Assembly (NCBI RefSeq): GCF_000308695.1
Contig: NZ_BAGG01000263.1
Coordinates: 1 to 64,000, forward strand
Direction: 5' to 3'
From: Nocardia takedensis NBRC 100417
GTDB taxonomy: Bacteria > Actinomycetota > Actinomycetes > Mycobacteriales > Mycobacteriaceae
DNA: 64,000 bases
Part shown: positions 8,499 through 17,496 of the stretch, in pieces
Layout: each line of letters opens with the position of its first letter
Numbering within the stretch: position 1 is the first letter of the stretch
The notes under the pieces: generated by a model
The model's database searches: none
Seen by the model: only the letters and a program-made list of their open reading frames with translations
Told to the model about the DNA's origin: nothing
Made by a program: the position numbers and the translations under genes

Positions 8499-9893
8499 AT
8501 GAGACGAGTGGTCCTGGCCTATCTTCTGGTAGTGGCACTGCCCGTCGCCGCGGCCGCGGCAGCGCTGCTGCTGGTGCCGATCGGCCATGCCGTGCTGGGC
8601 GCCGGCACGGCCACAGGGAGCAGGCCGGCTTCGCTGTTGCCGCATCTGCTGCTCGCGGTCGTCGTCGTCGTCGGAGCGGCCGCGCTCGGTGGCGCGGTCG
8701 CCGAAAAACTCGGACAGCCCAGAGTTTTCGGTGAACTGATCACCGGCCTGTTGATGGGGCCGACCGCGCTCGGGGCGCTGGCTCCGCAGGCGCAGGGGTG
8801 GCTGTTCCCGTCGATGGTATTGACCCACCTGGACTCCATGGCCCAACTCGGTGTCGCCTTGTTCATGTTCCTGGTCGGGCTCGAGGTCTCGCTCAACGAT
8901 CTGCGTCGCGCGGGTGCGACCAGCATGGCCATCGGGCATTCGGCCATCGCACTACCGTTCTTCGGCGGGGTGGTCCTGTCCTGGTGGTTGTACACGCGCT
9001 ATCGGCCCGATCAACCGGGCACGACCGCGTTCGCGCTGTTCATCGGATTGTGCTTCGCGGTCACCGCATTCCCGGTGCTGGCAAGAATCCTCGACGAGCA
9101 GAACCTGATGAGGACGCGGCTGGGCAGTATCGGCATGGGCGCGGCGGGGATATGCGATCTCACCGCGTGGTCGCTGCTGGCGGTCGTGGTCACCATCGCA
9201 CACCAGAGTTCGGTGCTGCCGGCGGTGCGGTCGGTGGTGTTGGCGGTCGTGTTCACCGTGGCCATGCTCACCCTCGTGCGCGCCCTGTTGGCGCGGCTGC
9301 TGGCACGCATCGAGCGATCCGAGCAACCCCCGGTCGCGATATACGCGGGATTGGTGTGTTTCGTGCTGGCCGCCGCGCTGGCCACCGAAGCGATCGGTGT
9401 GCACGCCATCTTCGGCGCCTTCCTCGCCGGAATCGTGATGCCGCGCGATTCGGCGTTGGTGACCGGTCTGGCCACCAAGCTGCACGGTGTCACGATGTGG
9501 GTGCTGCTGCCGCTGTTCTTCGTCGTGGTCGGTGTCCGCACCGATCTGGGGCTTGCCGTGGGCACCTCCACGATCCTGGCCACGGCGGTGATCATCACCG
9601 TCGCCGTGGCCACCAAGGTGATCGGCGCCGCCGGTGCGGCCCTGGTGGTCGGTGAACAGCGTCGTGACGCGCTCGCGCTGGGAATCATGATGAACTGCCG
9701 GGGCTTGACCGAGCTCATCGTGCTCAACCTCGGCCGGCAACTGGGCATCCTCAATTCCACCCTGTTCGCGATATTCGTCGTCATGGCTGTGGTCACCACG
9801 GGTCTGACCGGTCCGCTGCTGCGCGCGGTGACCCGCAGCCACAGCGCCCCGAAACCACTCTCCCCGTCCGCCACAGCCGATCTCTCGCAGTGA
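8499..9893 (+). CDS. CPA2/Kef-type cation:proton antiporter
   Basis: Integral membrane protein of 464 residues with about 12 to 13 hydrophobic segments. Typical family stretches include EKLGQPRVFGELITGLLMGP, GVALFMFLVGLEV, ITAF-like VTAFPVLARIL, HAIFGAFLAG and MMNCRGLTELIVLNLG. Antiporters of this family recur in clusters for reactive natural products, where they are thought to export product or hold internal pH, but their substrate is usually unproven. Its stop overlaps the acylase GTG (GTGA), so it belongs to the operon. Self-protection or export is inference. Confidence 0.88.
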   Translation: MRRVVLAYLLVVALPVAAAAAALLLVPIGHAVLGAGTATGSRPASLLPHLLLAVVVVVGAAALGGAVAEKLGQPRVFGELITGLLMGPTALGALAPQAQGWLFPSMVLTHLDSMAQLGVALFMFLVGLEVSLNDLRRAGATSMAIGHSAIALPFFGGVVLSWWLYTRYRPDQPGTTAFALFIGLCFAVTAFPVLARILDEQNLMRTRLGSIGMGAAGICDLTAWSLLAVVVTIAHQSSVLPAVRSVVLAVVFTVAMLTLVRALLARLLARIERSEQPPVAIYAGLVCFVLAAALATEAIGVHAIFGAFLAGIVMPRDSALVTGLATKLHGVTMWVLLPLFFVVVGVRTDLGLAVGTSTILATAVIITVAVATKVIGAAGAALVVGEQRRDALALGIMMNCRGLTELIVLNLGRQLGILNSTLFAIFVVMAVVTTGLTGPLLRAVTRSHSAPKPLSPSATADLSQ

Positions 9894-12109
9894 ACGGAGC
9901 GCTCGTGTCGACAACGGTTCACCCTGTGCACGGACTCGACGAGCCCGTGGAGATCCTCATCGACACCTGGGGGATCGCCCACATCTACGCGGCATCGACC
10001 GAGGACGTGTTCTTCGCCCAGGGCTACAACGCCGCCCGCGAACGCCTGTTCCAGCTCGACCTGTGGCGCCGCCGCGGTCTGGGACTGATGGCCGAAGCGT
10101 TCGGTCCCACCTACATCGACCACGACCGCGCGGCCCGCCTGCTGGCCTACCGCGGTGACCTCGACACCGAATGGGACGCCTACGGCGACACCACCCGCAC
10201 CGCGGTCACCCGGTTCGTGGCCGGGATCAACGCCTACATCGACCGACTCGACACCCATCCCGAGGACCTGCCCCCGGAATTCGCGCTCACCGGCCATCGG
10301 CCCGCGCGGTGGGCACCCGAGGACGTGGTACGCCCACGCGCCCACGCCCCGGTGTTCAACCTGATGTCCCAGGTCCACCGCGCCAGGGTCGCCGCGGTCG
10401 CCGACCTGGACGCCGACACCCTGCGCCAAGGGCTGGCCCGCGAGCACCGCGCCGGTATGCCCGAGGGCATCGACCCGGATCTACCCGCGCAGGTACTCGC
10501 CCCGTATCTGCTGGCCACCGGCCGAACGTCGGTGCCGGTACCGAAAGACGTGGTGGAGGGCAGCAACTGCTGGGCAGTGGCCGCGGACAGGACCGCCACC
10601 GGCCGACCTGTCCTGGCCGGGGATCCCCATCGCGGCTACGCCACCCCCTCCCTGCGCTACATCGTGCACCTGTGCGCGCCGGGCCTGGACGTCATCGGCG
10701 CGGGTGAACCCCACACCCCCGGTATCGCGTTGGGCCACAACGGCACCGCCGCCTTCGGGTTCACGGTGTGCCCGATCGACACCGAGGATCTCGTGGTGTG
10801 CGATCTGGGCACCGAACACCTGGACACGGTCACCGAAACCATCCCCGTGCGCGGCGGCGACCCGGCGCAGGTCGAATTGCAGTTCACCAGGCACGGTCCG
10901 GTTCTGCACGTCGACCACCACCACGGCAACGCCTATGTGTTGCGCTCCACCTGGTTCCAGCCCGGCACCGCCCCCTACCTGGGCAGTCTGGAGTCCATGA
11001 CGGCCACGACGTGGCCGCGGTTCGACGCCGCGCTCCAACACTGGCGGGCACCGGGAGAGAACCACGTCTACGCCGACATCCACGGCACGATCGCCTCCCG
11101 CAGCGCGGGACTGGTACCCCGCCGCGTCGGCTACGACGGCTTGCTGCCCGTGCCCGCCGATCCCCGCTACCGCTGGAACGGGTTCCTCGCCCCCGACGAG
11201 TTCGCCACCACGCTCGACCCACCCACCGGATTCATCGCCAGCGCCAACGAATTCAACGTCCCCGACGGCTACCCGCTACCGAGCTACGAATGGCCCGGCC
11301 CCGACCGCCACACCCGCATCGTCGAAGTCCTCGCCCAGCAGCGATCCCACACACTCACCGACAGCGCCACACTCCAGAACGATCTGCTGTCGGTCAGCGC
11401 CCGCAGCATCATTGAACTCCTGCGCGCGACACCGCCACCCGACAACGACACCCCCGCCGCCGCCGCCCGGGAACTGCTCGAGCCATGGGATGCGGTCGAA
11501 ACCGCGGACTCCGCCGCCGCGGCCTTGTTCGAACTCTGGTCGACTCACCATCTGGGACCGGCGGTCCTGCGGGCGGCGACCTCACCGCAGGCCGCCGCGC
11601 TCATCGCCTACCCCGACCCGGGCGCTGTCCATCACTGGCTGCGCCACCCACCCACCACCGGCCACCGCGACCGACTGCTGCACACCACCCTCGCAACCGC
11701 GTTCGACGACCTCACCACCCGGCTGGGCCCGGACCCGCGCACCTGGAGTTGGGGGGCGCTGCACCGCAACACCCAACCCCACCTCCTCGGCCACCTCGAG
11801 CACGCCTTCGACGTCGGCTCGATACCGATCGGCGGCTCGAACACGACGGTCGCCTCCGGCGCTTACTGGCCGCAGGACTTCTCCCCGTTCCTGGGCGCCT
11901 CCTTCCGCATGATCATCGACGTCGGCGGATGGGACAACAGCCTGTGTGTCAACACACCCGGCCAATCCGGGGATCCCCGCAGCCCCCACTACCGCGACCT
12001 GCTCGACACCTGGGCGCGAGGCGGATACGTCCCCCTGCTCTACACCCGGCCCGCGGTCGAACGCCACACCACCCACCGCATCCGACTCGAGGCGAAGGCC
12101 CCCCAGTGA
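9890..12109 (+). CDS. Penicillin acylase-family Ntn hydrolase without signal peptide
   Basis: 739-residue self-cleaving amidase/acylase. The N-terminal chain has the family pattern (WGIAHIYA, AARERLFQLDLWRRRGLG). Autocleavage is expected before Ser225 in VEGSNCWAV, giving Ser as the nucleophile of the beta chain, followed by GRPVLAGDPH and SANEFNVPDGYPL, which holds a catalytic Asn. Family members are usually secreted, but this N-terminus has no signal peptide, so it probably acts in the cytoplasm as a biosynthetic enzyme. It could remove an acetyl group from acetylhydrazine or an acylated intermediate, or transfer the salicyl group to a hydrazine. A GTG at 9905 is an alternative start. The stop overlaps the following GTG. 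Confidence 0.88.
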   Translation: MNGALVSTTVHPVHGLDEPVEILIDTWGIAHIYAASTEDVFFAQGYNAARERLFQLDLWRRRGLGLMAEAFGPTYIDHDRAARLLAYRGDLDTEWDAYGDTTRTAVTRFVAGINAYIDRLDTHPEDLPPEFALTGHRPARWAPEDVVRPRAHAPVFNLMSQVHRARVAAVADLDADTLRQGLAREHRAGMPEGIDPDLPAQVLAPYLLATGRTSVPVPKDVVEGSNCWAVAADRTATGRPVLAGDPHRGYATPSLRYIVHLCAPGLDVIGAGEPHTPGIALGHNGTAAFGFTVCPIDTEDLVVCDLGTEHLDTVTETIPVRGGDPAQVELQFTRHGPVLHVDHHHGNAYVLRSTWFQPGTAPYLGSLESMTATTWPRFDAALQHWRAPGENHVYADIHGTIASRSAGLVPRRVGYDGLLPVPADPRYRWNGFLAPDEFATTLDPPTGFIASANEFNVPDGYPLPSYEWPGPDRHTRIVEVLAQQRSHTLTDSATLQNDLLSVSARSIIELLRATPPPDNDTPAAAARELLEPWDAVETADSAAAALFELWSTHHLGPAVLRAATSPQAAALIAYPDPGAVHHWLRHPPTTGHRDRLLHTTLATAFDDLTTRLGPDPRTWSWGALHRNTQPHLLGHLEHAFDVGSIPIGGSNTTVASGAYWPQDFSPFLGASFRMIIDVGGWDNSLCVNTPGQSGDPRSPHYRDLLDTWARGGYVPLLYTRPAVERHTTHRIRLEAKAPQ

Positions 12110-13407
12110 CGATCACCCGCTTCTGCACACCCGAGATGGCACAGTTGTGGTCCGAGCAGAACCGCTACGACACCTGGACCCGGGTCGAGGTCCTGGTCAC
12201 CGAAGCACAGTCGCGCCTGGGCACAGTGCCCGCCGCGGCACTGCACCACATCCGCTCGGCGCCACCGCCGAGCGCGGCGCGGGTCGCGCGATTGGAAGCA
12301 GAACGCGACCACGAGGTCCTGGCATTCCTGGCCGCCTACTGCGAAACGATCCCCGACGACGCCGCACGCTGGGTCCACCTCGGAATGACCAGCTACGACC
12401 TGGTCGACACCGCGCTGGGCGCGACACTGGCGACCGCGAGCGATCTGCTCCTGGACAGCGCGCGAGCACTGCTGCGCGTGCTGGTCGAGGGCGCGTTGCG
12501 GTACTGGGACACCGTCTGTATCGGGCGAACTCACGGCATCCACGCCGAACCGACGACCTTCGGACACAAACTCGCCGGATTCGGGTTCGCGATCGACCGC
12601 GGCATCGCCCGCCTTTCGACCGCGCGTCAGGCCGTGGCGGTCGGCACCATCTCCGGCGCGGTGGGCACCTACTCGCTCATCGACCCGTTCATCGAGCAGT
12701 ACGTGTGCCGGGAACTGGGCCTGGGTGTCGAACCGGTCCCCACCCAGGTCGTTGCCCGCGACCGGCACGCCGAGCTGGTCTGCGCCGTCGCCACACTCGC
12801 GGCCTGCGTGGAAGCCATCGCCCTGGAACTGCGGCTGCTGCAACGCAGCGAGGTCGGCGAGGTGGCGGAACGACGCAAATCCGCCTACCAGGGCTCGAGC
12901 GCCATGCCACACAAACGCAACCCCACCGCCAGCGAACGGCTGTGCGGGCTGGCACGAGTGCTGCGCGGACACATCGGGCCCTTCCTGGAGAACGTCGCGC
13001 TCTGGCACGAACGCGACCTCGCCCACGCCGCTGTCGAACGCCTCGCGCTGCCCCAGGTCCTCGGTGTGGCCCACTACCAACTCACCCTGGCCACCGACGT
13101 CGTCGCGACCCTCGAGGTCTCACCCGATCGGATGCGCGCCAACATCGACCACACCGCCGGAACCGTGTACAGCTCCCTGGTCCTCGCGCGACTGCTCGCC
13201 GACGGCGTCGAACGCGAGCACGCCTACCGCCTGCTGCAAACCGCCGCCGCCACCACCGACGACGCCGGCAACGCACGCTTCGAAGAAGTCCTGGCCGACC
13301 AAGGGATCGAGGTCGACGGCCTGGACCCGCACCGATTCCTCACCCGCCACGACGTGGTCCTGCAACGACTGAAAACACTCGCCGACACAGGAGAAAACAT
13401 CTCATGA
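12106..13407 (+). CDS. PurB-like lyase, probable N-acetylhydrazinosuccinate lyase (FzmQ type)
   Basis: 433-residue member of the fumarase/aspartase superfamily, closest in pattern to bacillary adenylosuccinate lyase: MTSYDLVDTA, IGRTHGIHAEPTTFG with His143 and His146, TISGAVGTYS, the signature GSSAMPHKRNP (263-273) and ENVALWHERDL. Housekeeping PurB would not sit here. Fosfazinomycin and kinamycin pathways use a PurB relative to split N-acetylhydrazinosuccinate into acetylhydrazine and fumarate. The adjoining GNAT, overlapping by ATGA, would make that substrate. It belongs to a different subfamily from the second lyase of this operon. Confidence 0.85.
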   Translation: MTITRFCTPEMAQLWSEQNRYDTWTRVEVLVTEAQSRLGTVPAAALHHIRSAPPPSAARVARLEAERDHEVLAFLAAYCETIPDDAARWVHLGMTSYDLVDTALGATLATASDLLLDSARALLRVLVEGALRYWDTVCIGRTHGIHAEPTTFGHKLAGFGFAIDRGIARLSTARQAVAVGTISGAVGTYSLIDPFIEQYVCRELGLGVEPVPTQVVARDRHAELVCAVATLAACVEAIALELRLLQRSEVGEVAERRKSAYQGSSAMPHKRNPTASERLCGLARVLRGHIGPFLENVALWHERDLAHAAVERLALPQVLGVAHYQLTLATDVVATLEVSPDRMRANIDHTAGTVYSSLVLARLLADGVEREHAYRLLQTAAATTDDAGNARFEEVLADQGIEVDGLDPHRFLTRHDVVLQRLKTLADTGENIS

Positions 13408-14018
13408 GCACCGCCGACGCGAAAGACTGGTTCGCCCCGATCACCCTGACCGGCAGCCGTGTCCGGCTCGAACCGTTGACCAGCGCCCACACCGAAGCGC
13501 TGCTGGCCATCGCCGACGACGAGGTCTTCGAACACATGACCAGTCCACGACCCCGCACGATCGAGCAGGCCGCGCGCATGGTCGAGACCATGACCGCCCC
13601 CGACGTCCCCGGCGGGCGAGTGTGCCTGGCCCAGATCGACATCCGCGACAGCGCGGCCCCTCGGTTGGCCGGCACCACCTCCTACTACGAGATCAACCCC
13701 GCCACCGGATCGCTCGCCATCGGCTACACCTGGCTGGGCCGCGACTGGTGGCGCACCGGCATCAACGTCGAAGCGAAACTGCTGCTCATGCAGCACGCCT
13801 TCGACGAACTCGGCGCCGTGCGGGTGGTATGGCACACCGATATCCGCAACACCCGCGCCCAACAGGCCATCGCCGATCTCGGCGCCGAACGCGAAGGCGT
13901 ACTGCGCAAACACAAGCGCCGCGCCGACCGCAGCTGGCGCGACACCGTCCAGTACGCCGTCATCAACGACGACTGGCCCACCGTGCGCGACACCCTCACC
14001 AAGCGACTGCACCGGTGA
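13404..14018 (+). CDS. GNAT acetyltransferase, probable hydrazinosuccinate N-acetyltransferase
   Basis: 204-residue GNAT of the RimJ/RimL group: strand LTGSRVRLEPLTSAHTEALL near the N-terminus, IGYTWLGRDWWRTGINVEAKLL carrying the acetyl-CoA loop region, and the typical RNTRAQQAIADLGAEREG helix. It lies between the PurB-like lyase and the nitrosuccinate-forming flavoprotein, both in overlapping frames. In the fosfazinomycin/kinamycin hydrazine branch a GNAT acetylates hydrazinosuccinate before lyase cleavage. The same role is inferred here from context, since sequence alone gives only the family. Confidence 0.82.
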   Translation: MSTADAKDWFAPITLTGSRVRLEPLTSAHTEALLAIADDEVFEHMTSPRPRTIEQAARMVETMTAPDVPGGRVCLAQIDIRDSAAPRLAGTTSYYEINPATGSLAIGYTWLGRDWWRTGINVEAKLLLMQHAFDELGAVRVVWHTDIRNTRAQQAIADLGAEREGVLRKHKRRADRSWRDTVQYAVINDDWPTVRDTLTKRLHR

Positions 14019-15991
14019 CAGGAGCCGCACTGGTCACCGCGTCCAACGATGTCTCGGCGCGTGGGCGCCGTCCACGGTTGGCCATCATCGGGATGGGCCC
14101 GCGCGGGCTGACCGTCTTCGAACGCTTGTGCGCCAACCTGCGCCGCACCCCGGACGGCACCACGGTGGAGGTCGTGCTCGTCGACGCGGTCCGGATCGGC
14201 ACCGGCGGTGTCTGGCGTGTCGATCAGCCCCGGCACTTGCTGATGAACACCGTCGCCTCCCAGATCAGTGTGTTCACCGACGAATCGGTGGACATGTGCG
14301 GCCCCGTCCAGCTCGGCCCGAGTCTCTACGACTGGGCCCGCTACATCCGCGACGGCGGCGAATCCGAACTCCCGCCGCGCCCGGTGCGAACCGAAGCCGC
14401 GCGCTTGACCCCCGATTCCTACCCGACCCGCGCGTTCTTCGGCCACTATCTGCTGTGGTCCTATCAGCACCTGCGACGGCTCTCACGCGGTTTTCTCGAG
14501 GTCACCGAAATCCAGCAGACCGTGGTGGACATCGTCGACGAGGACGGTGCCCAGCAGATCCGACTACGCGACGGGCGCCGCATCGGCGGCCTCGACGCGG
14601 TGCTCCTGTCCCAAGGGCATCTGCCCGCGACGCAGGACGAGCCGCCCCCGGAGCCCGAGTCCGGCGAGCACGGCCCCCGAACCCGACGCCTGGGTCCGGG
14701 CAACCCGGCCGATCTGCCCCTGGGCGAGGTCGCCGCCGGTGAAGCGGTGATCGTGCGCGGACTCGGGCTGTGCTTCTTCGATCACCTCGCGTTGCTGACC
14801 GAGGGCCGCGGCGGCAGGTTCGTCGAGGACGACGCCGGACTGCGATACACGCCCTCGGGACGGGAACCGCTCATCCTCGCCGGTTCCCGACGAGGTGTGC
14901 CCTACCAGGCGCGCGGAGAGAACCAGAAGGGTGTCAGCGCTCGGCACACACCGCTGCTGTTGACCCCTGCCCGGATCCTCGAGTTCCGCGAGCGCGCCCT
15001 GCGGCGCGGCGATCTGGAATTCCGGCGCGACATCTGGCCCCTGATCGCGACCGAGGTCGAGACCGTCTACTACACCCGCCTGCTGCACGAGCGCCTCGAT
15101 GCCACGGCCCTGCACAGCTTCCGCGCCGAGTTCCTGCGCGCGCCGTGGAACAGCCCCGACACCATCGATCTGCTGAACCGGACCGCTGTCCCCGCCGAGT
15201 GGCGCTGGCACTGGGAACGGGTCATCGATCCGGCTCGCGGGCGGCGCTTCGCCGATCCGAACGCGTTCCAGCAGTGGCTGTTGCACCACTTGGACGACGA
15301 CGTCCGAATGGCCCGACAGGGCAACCTCGACGGCCCGGTCAAAGCGGCCCTGGACGTGCTGCGCGACCTGCGCAACGAAGTCCGCCTCGTGGTCGACCAC
15401 GCCGGGATCACCGGGTCCTCCTACCGCGAAGACCTCGACCGCTGGTACACCCCGATGAACGCCTTCCTGTCCATCGGGCCGCCCGCACACCGCATCGCCG
15501 AAATGGCGGCGCTGATCCGCGCCGGAATCCTCGTCCTGATCGGCCCCGGCCTCCGCGTCCGACGCGAGGACGACCGGTTCGTCGCCGACTCACCGACCGT
15601 CGGCGGCTCACGGGTCTCGGCGCGATGTCTGATCGAGGCCCGCCTGCCCGAACCCGATATCCGGCGCACCGACGATCCGCTCATGCGAAGCCTGTTGGGG
15701 CGCGGGGAATCCCGCTGCTACACCGTGCCCGACCCCACCGGCCGCGACTACCGCACCGGTGGTCTCGAGGTCACCACCGGCCACCGGGTGGTCGATCACT
15801 CGGGCCGCGCCCATCCACGGCGCTTCGCCCTCGGCGTGCCGACCGAGAAGGTCCGATGGGTCACCGCCGCCGGGCCACGCCCCGGAGTGAACTCGGTGAC
15901 CTTCGCCGACGCCGACCACGTGGCCCGCTCGATGCTCGCCTCGGCCTCGGTTCCGCTGGAACCCGCCGCCTGCCTCGGATGCCCTACCTGA
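14015..15991 (+). CDS. CreE/FzmM-like FAD monooxygenase (aspartate to nitrosuccinate)
   Basis: 658-residue FAD/NAD(P)-binding protein with an N-terminal dinucleotide fold, GMGPRG at 26-31, followed by VFERLCANLRR and GTGGVWRVDQPRHLLMNT, as in the CreE family. This family oxidises the amino group of L-aspartate in steps to nitrosuccinate using NADPH and oxygen. A second Rossmann-like part includes IVRGLGLCFFDHL and LILAGSRRGVPY. It starts at a GTG overlapping the GNAT stop, and its last 13 bases overlap the CreD-like lyase, the partner that releases nitrous acid. The pairing with that lyase is the main reason for the functional call. Confidence 0.85.
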   Translation: MTGAALVTASNDVSARGRRPRLAIIGMGPRGLTVFERLCANLRRTPDGTTVEVVLVDAVRIGTGGVWRVDQPRHLLMNTVASQISVFTDESVDMCGPVQLGPSLYDWARYIRDGGESELPPRPVRTEAARLTPDSYPTRAFFGHYLLWSYQHLRRLSRGFLEVTEIQQTVVDIVDEDGAQQIRLRDGRRIGGLDAVLLSQGHLPATQDEPPPEPESGEHGPRTRRLGPGNPADLPLGEVAAGEAVIVRGLGLCFFDHLALLTEGRGGRFVEDDAGLRYTPSGREPLILAGSRRGVPYQARGENQKGVSARHTPLLLTPARILEFRERALRRGDLEFRRDIWPLIATEVETVYYTRLLHERLDATALHSFRAEFLRAPWNSPDTIDLLNRTAVPAEWRWHWERVIDPARGRRFADPNAFQQWLLHHLDDDVRMARQGNLDGPVKAALDVLRDLRNEVRLVVDHAGITGSSYREDLDRWYTPMNAFLSIGPPAHRIAEMAALIRAGILVLIGPGLRVRREDDRFVADSPTVGGSRVSARCLIEARLPEPDIRRTDDPLMRSLLGRGESRCYTVPDPTGRDYRTGGLEVTTGHRVVDHSGRAHPRRFALGVPTEKVRWVTAAGPRPGVNSVTFADADHVARSMLASASVPLEPAACLGCPT

Positions 15992-17469
15992 CCGCTTTCA
16001 CTCCCACCGACGATCGGGACACCTTCATGCGCGACACAGGACTGTTCACCCCGGTGCGAGCCGGGCAGATCATCACCTCTCACCTCGACGACGACGCCTG
16101 GGTCACCGCCATGCTCGACGCCGAAATCGCCCTCGCCCGCGCACAATCGCGAGTGGGCATGATCCCCGAAACCGCCGCCGCGGCCATCACCACGGTCGCC
16201 AGGCAACACCGTTTCGACGTCGCCGCGCTCGCGGTGGCCTCGCGTGGCGCGGCCAACCCGGTCGTCGCCCTCGTCGAGGAGCTCACCGCCGCGGTCGCCG
16301 CGACCGATCCCGAGCTCGCCAACTACGTCCACCGCGGGTCGACCAGCCAGGACATCCTCGACACCGCCACCATGCTGATCACCACCCGCGCCTGCCGCGC
16401 CGTTCTCACCGACCTCGACCACATAGCCGCCGCCTTGGCCTCGACGGCTCGCCGACACCGCGACACCCCCATGGCGGGCCGGACCCTGGGCATGCACGCC
16501 GTACCGACCACCTTCGGCGCCAAGACCGCCGCCTGGCTCAGCGCCGTCCTCGACGCCCGCGACCGCATCGCGCCACTGGCACACGGGGCACTGCCGGTCC
16601 AACTCGGCGGCGCGGCAGGCACGCTGGCCGCCTACCTGCAAAGCGCACGGTCCTCCATCCACGCAGGGGCCGACATCGACACGCGGCAACTGTGTGGCGC
16701 GTTGACCACCGAATTCGCCGCCGAGCTCTCCTTGACCGCGCCGGCCGTCCCCTGGCACACCAACCGCACCCCGATCGTGGACATCGTCGCCGCGCTGGTC
16801 GCCACCTGCGGCGCTCTGGGAAAGATCGCGATCGACGTCATGGACCTGTCCCGCACCGAGATCGCGGAGCTGAGCGAACCCGTCGCCGCCGGGCGCGGTG
16901 AGTCCTCGGCCATGCCCCAGAAACGCAATCCCACCCTCAGCACCCTCATCCGCTCCGCGGCGCTGCAAATACCGGCGCCCGCTTCGACACTGCACCTGTG
17001 CCTGCTCGCCGAACACGAACGCCCCGCGGGTGCCTGGCACTCGGAATGGCAGCCGCTGCGCGACTGCCTGCTGCTGGTCGGCGGCGCCGCCGCGACCGCG
17101 GTCGAACTCACCGGCGGCCTGATCGTCGACCCCGACCGCATGCGCGCCAACCTGGCCCTGACCAACGGCCAGATCGTCAGCGAGCGAACCACCGCCGTGC
17201 TGACACCACTGCTGGGCAAGAAACTCGCCAAGACCAGGTTGCAGGCCGCCGCGTTCGACGCCGCCGCCACCGCACGACCGCTGACCGCGATCCTGGCCGC
17301 CGACCCCGAGATCCGTCGACATCTGAGCATCGAGGACATCGAGTGTCTGCTCCGACCGCAGGACTATCTGGGCGCCGCCCCCACGATCGTGGACCTGGTA
17401 CTCCAACGCCACGACCGCACCCTCGCCGCGCCCGGAATCGACCACGCCGCCACATCCACCACGCCCTGA
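15979..17469 (+). CDS. CreD-like nitrosuccinate lyase (nitrous acid-releasing)
   Basis: 496-residue fumarase-superfamily lyase of the carboxymuconate cycloisomerase branch. It has VHRGSTSQDILDTA at about 118-130, MHAVPTTFGAK at about 172-182, LGGAAGTLAA and the signature ESSAMPQKRNP (308-318), with Gln where the PurB-like paralogue has His. CreD splits nitrosuccinate into fumarate and nitrous acid. The ATG at 15979 lies inside the end of the flavoprotein gene, so the two are translationally coupled. It is the last gene of the operon and converges with a TetR gene 27 bases away. Confidence 0.86.
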   Translation: MPYLTAFTPTDDRDTFMRDTGLFTPVRAGQIITSHLDDDAWVTAMLDAEIALARAQSRVGMIPETAAAAITTVARQHRFDVAALAVASRGAANPVVALVEELTAAVAATDPELANYVHRGSTSQDILDTATMLITTRACRAVLTDLDHIAAALASTARRHRDTPMAGRTLGMHAVPTTFGAKTAAWLSAVLDARDRIAPLAHGALPVQLGGAAGTLAAYLQSARSSIHAGADIDTRQLCGALTTEFAAELSLTAPAVPWHTNRTPIVDIVAALVATCGALGKIAIDVMDLSRTEIAELSEPVAAGRGESSAMPQKRNPTLSTLIRSAALQIPAPASTLHLCLLAEHERPAGAWHSEWQPLRDCLLLVGGAAATAVELTGGLIVDPDRMRANLALTNGQIVSERTTAVLTPLLGKKLAKTRLQAAAFDAAATARPLTAILAADPEIRRHLSIEDIECLLRPQDYLGAAPTIVDLVLQRHDRTLAAPGIDHAATSTTP

Positions 17470-17496
17470 CCGCAGTCACGAACACCCGCCGGAGGC

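Noticed and set aside
358..17469. Kinamycin- or lomaiviticin-type diazofluorene cluster
   Set aside because: The N-N genes are similar in kind, but no polyketide synthase, cyclase or ring-modifying genes are present.
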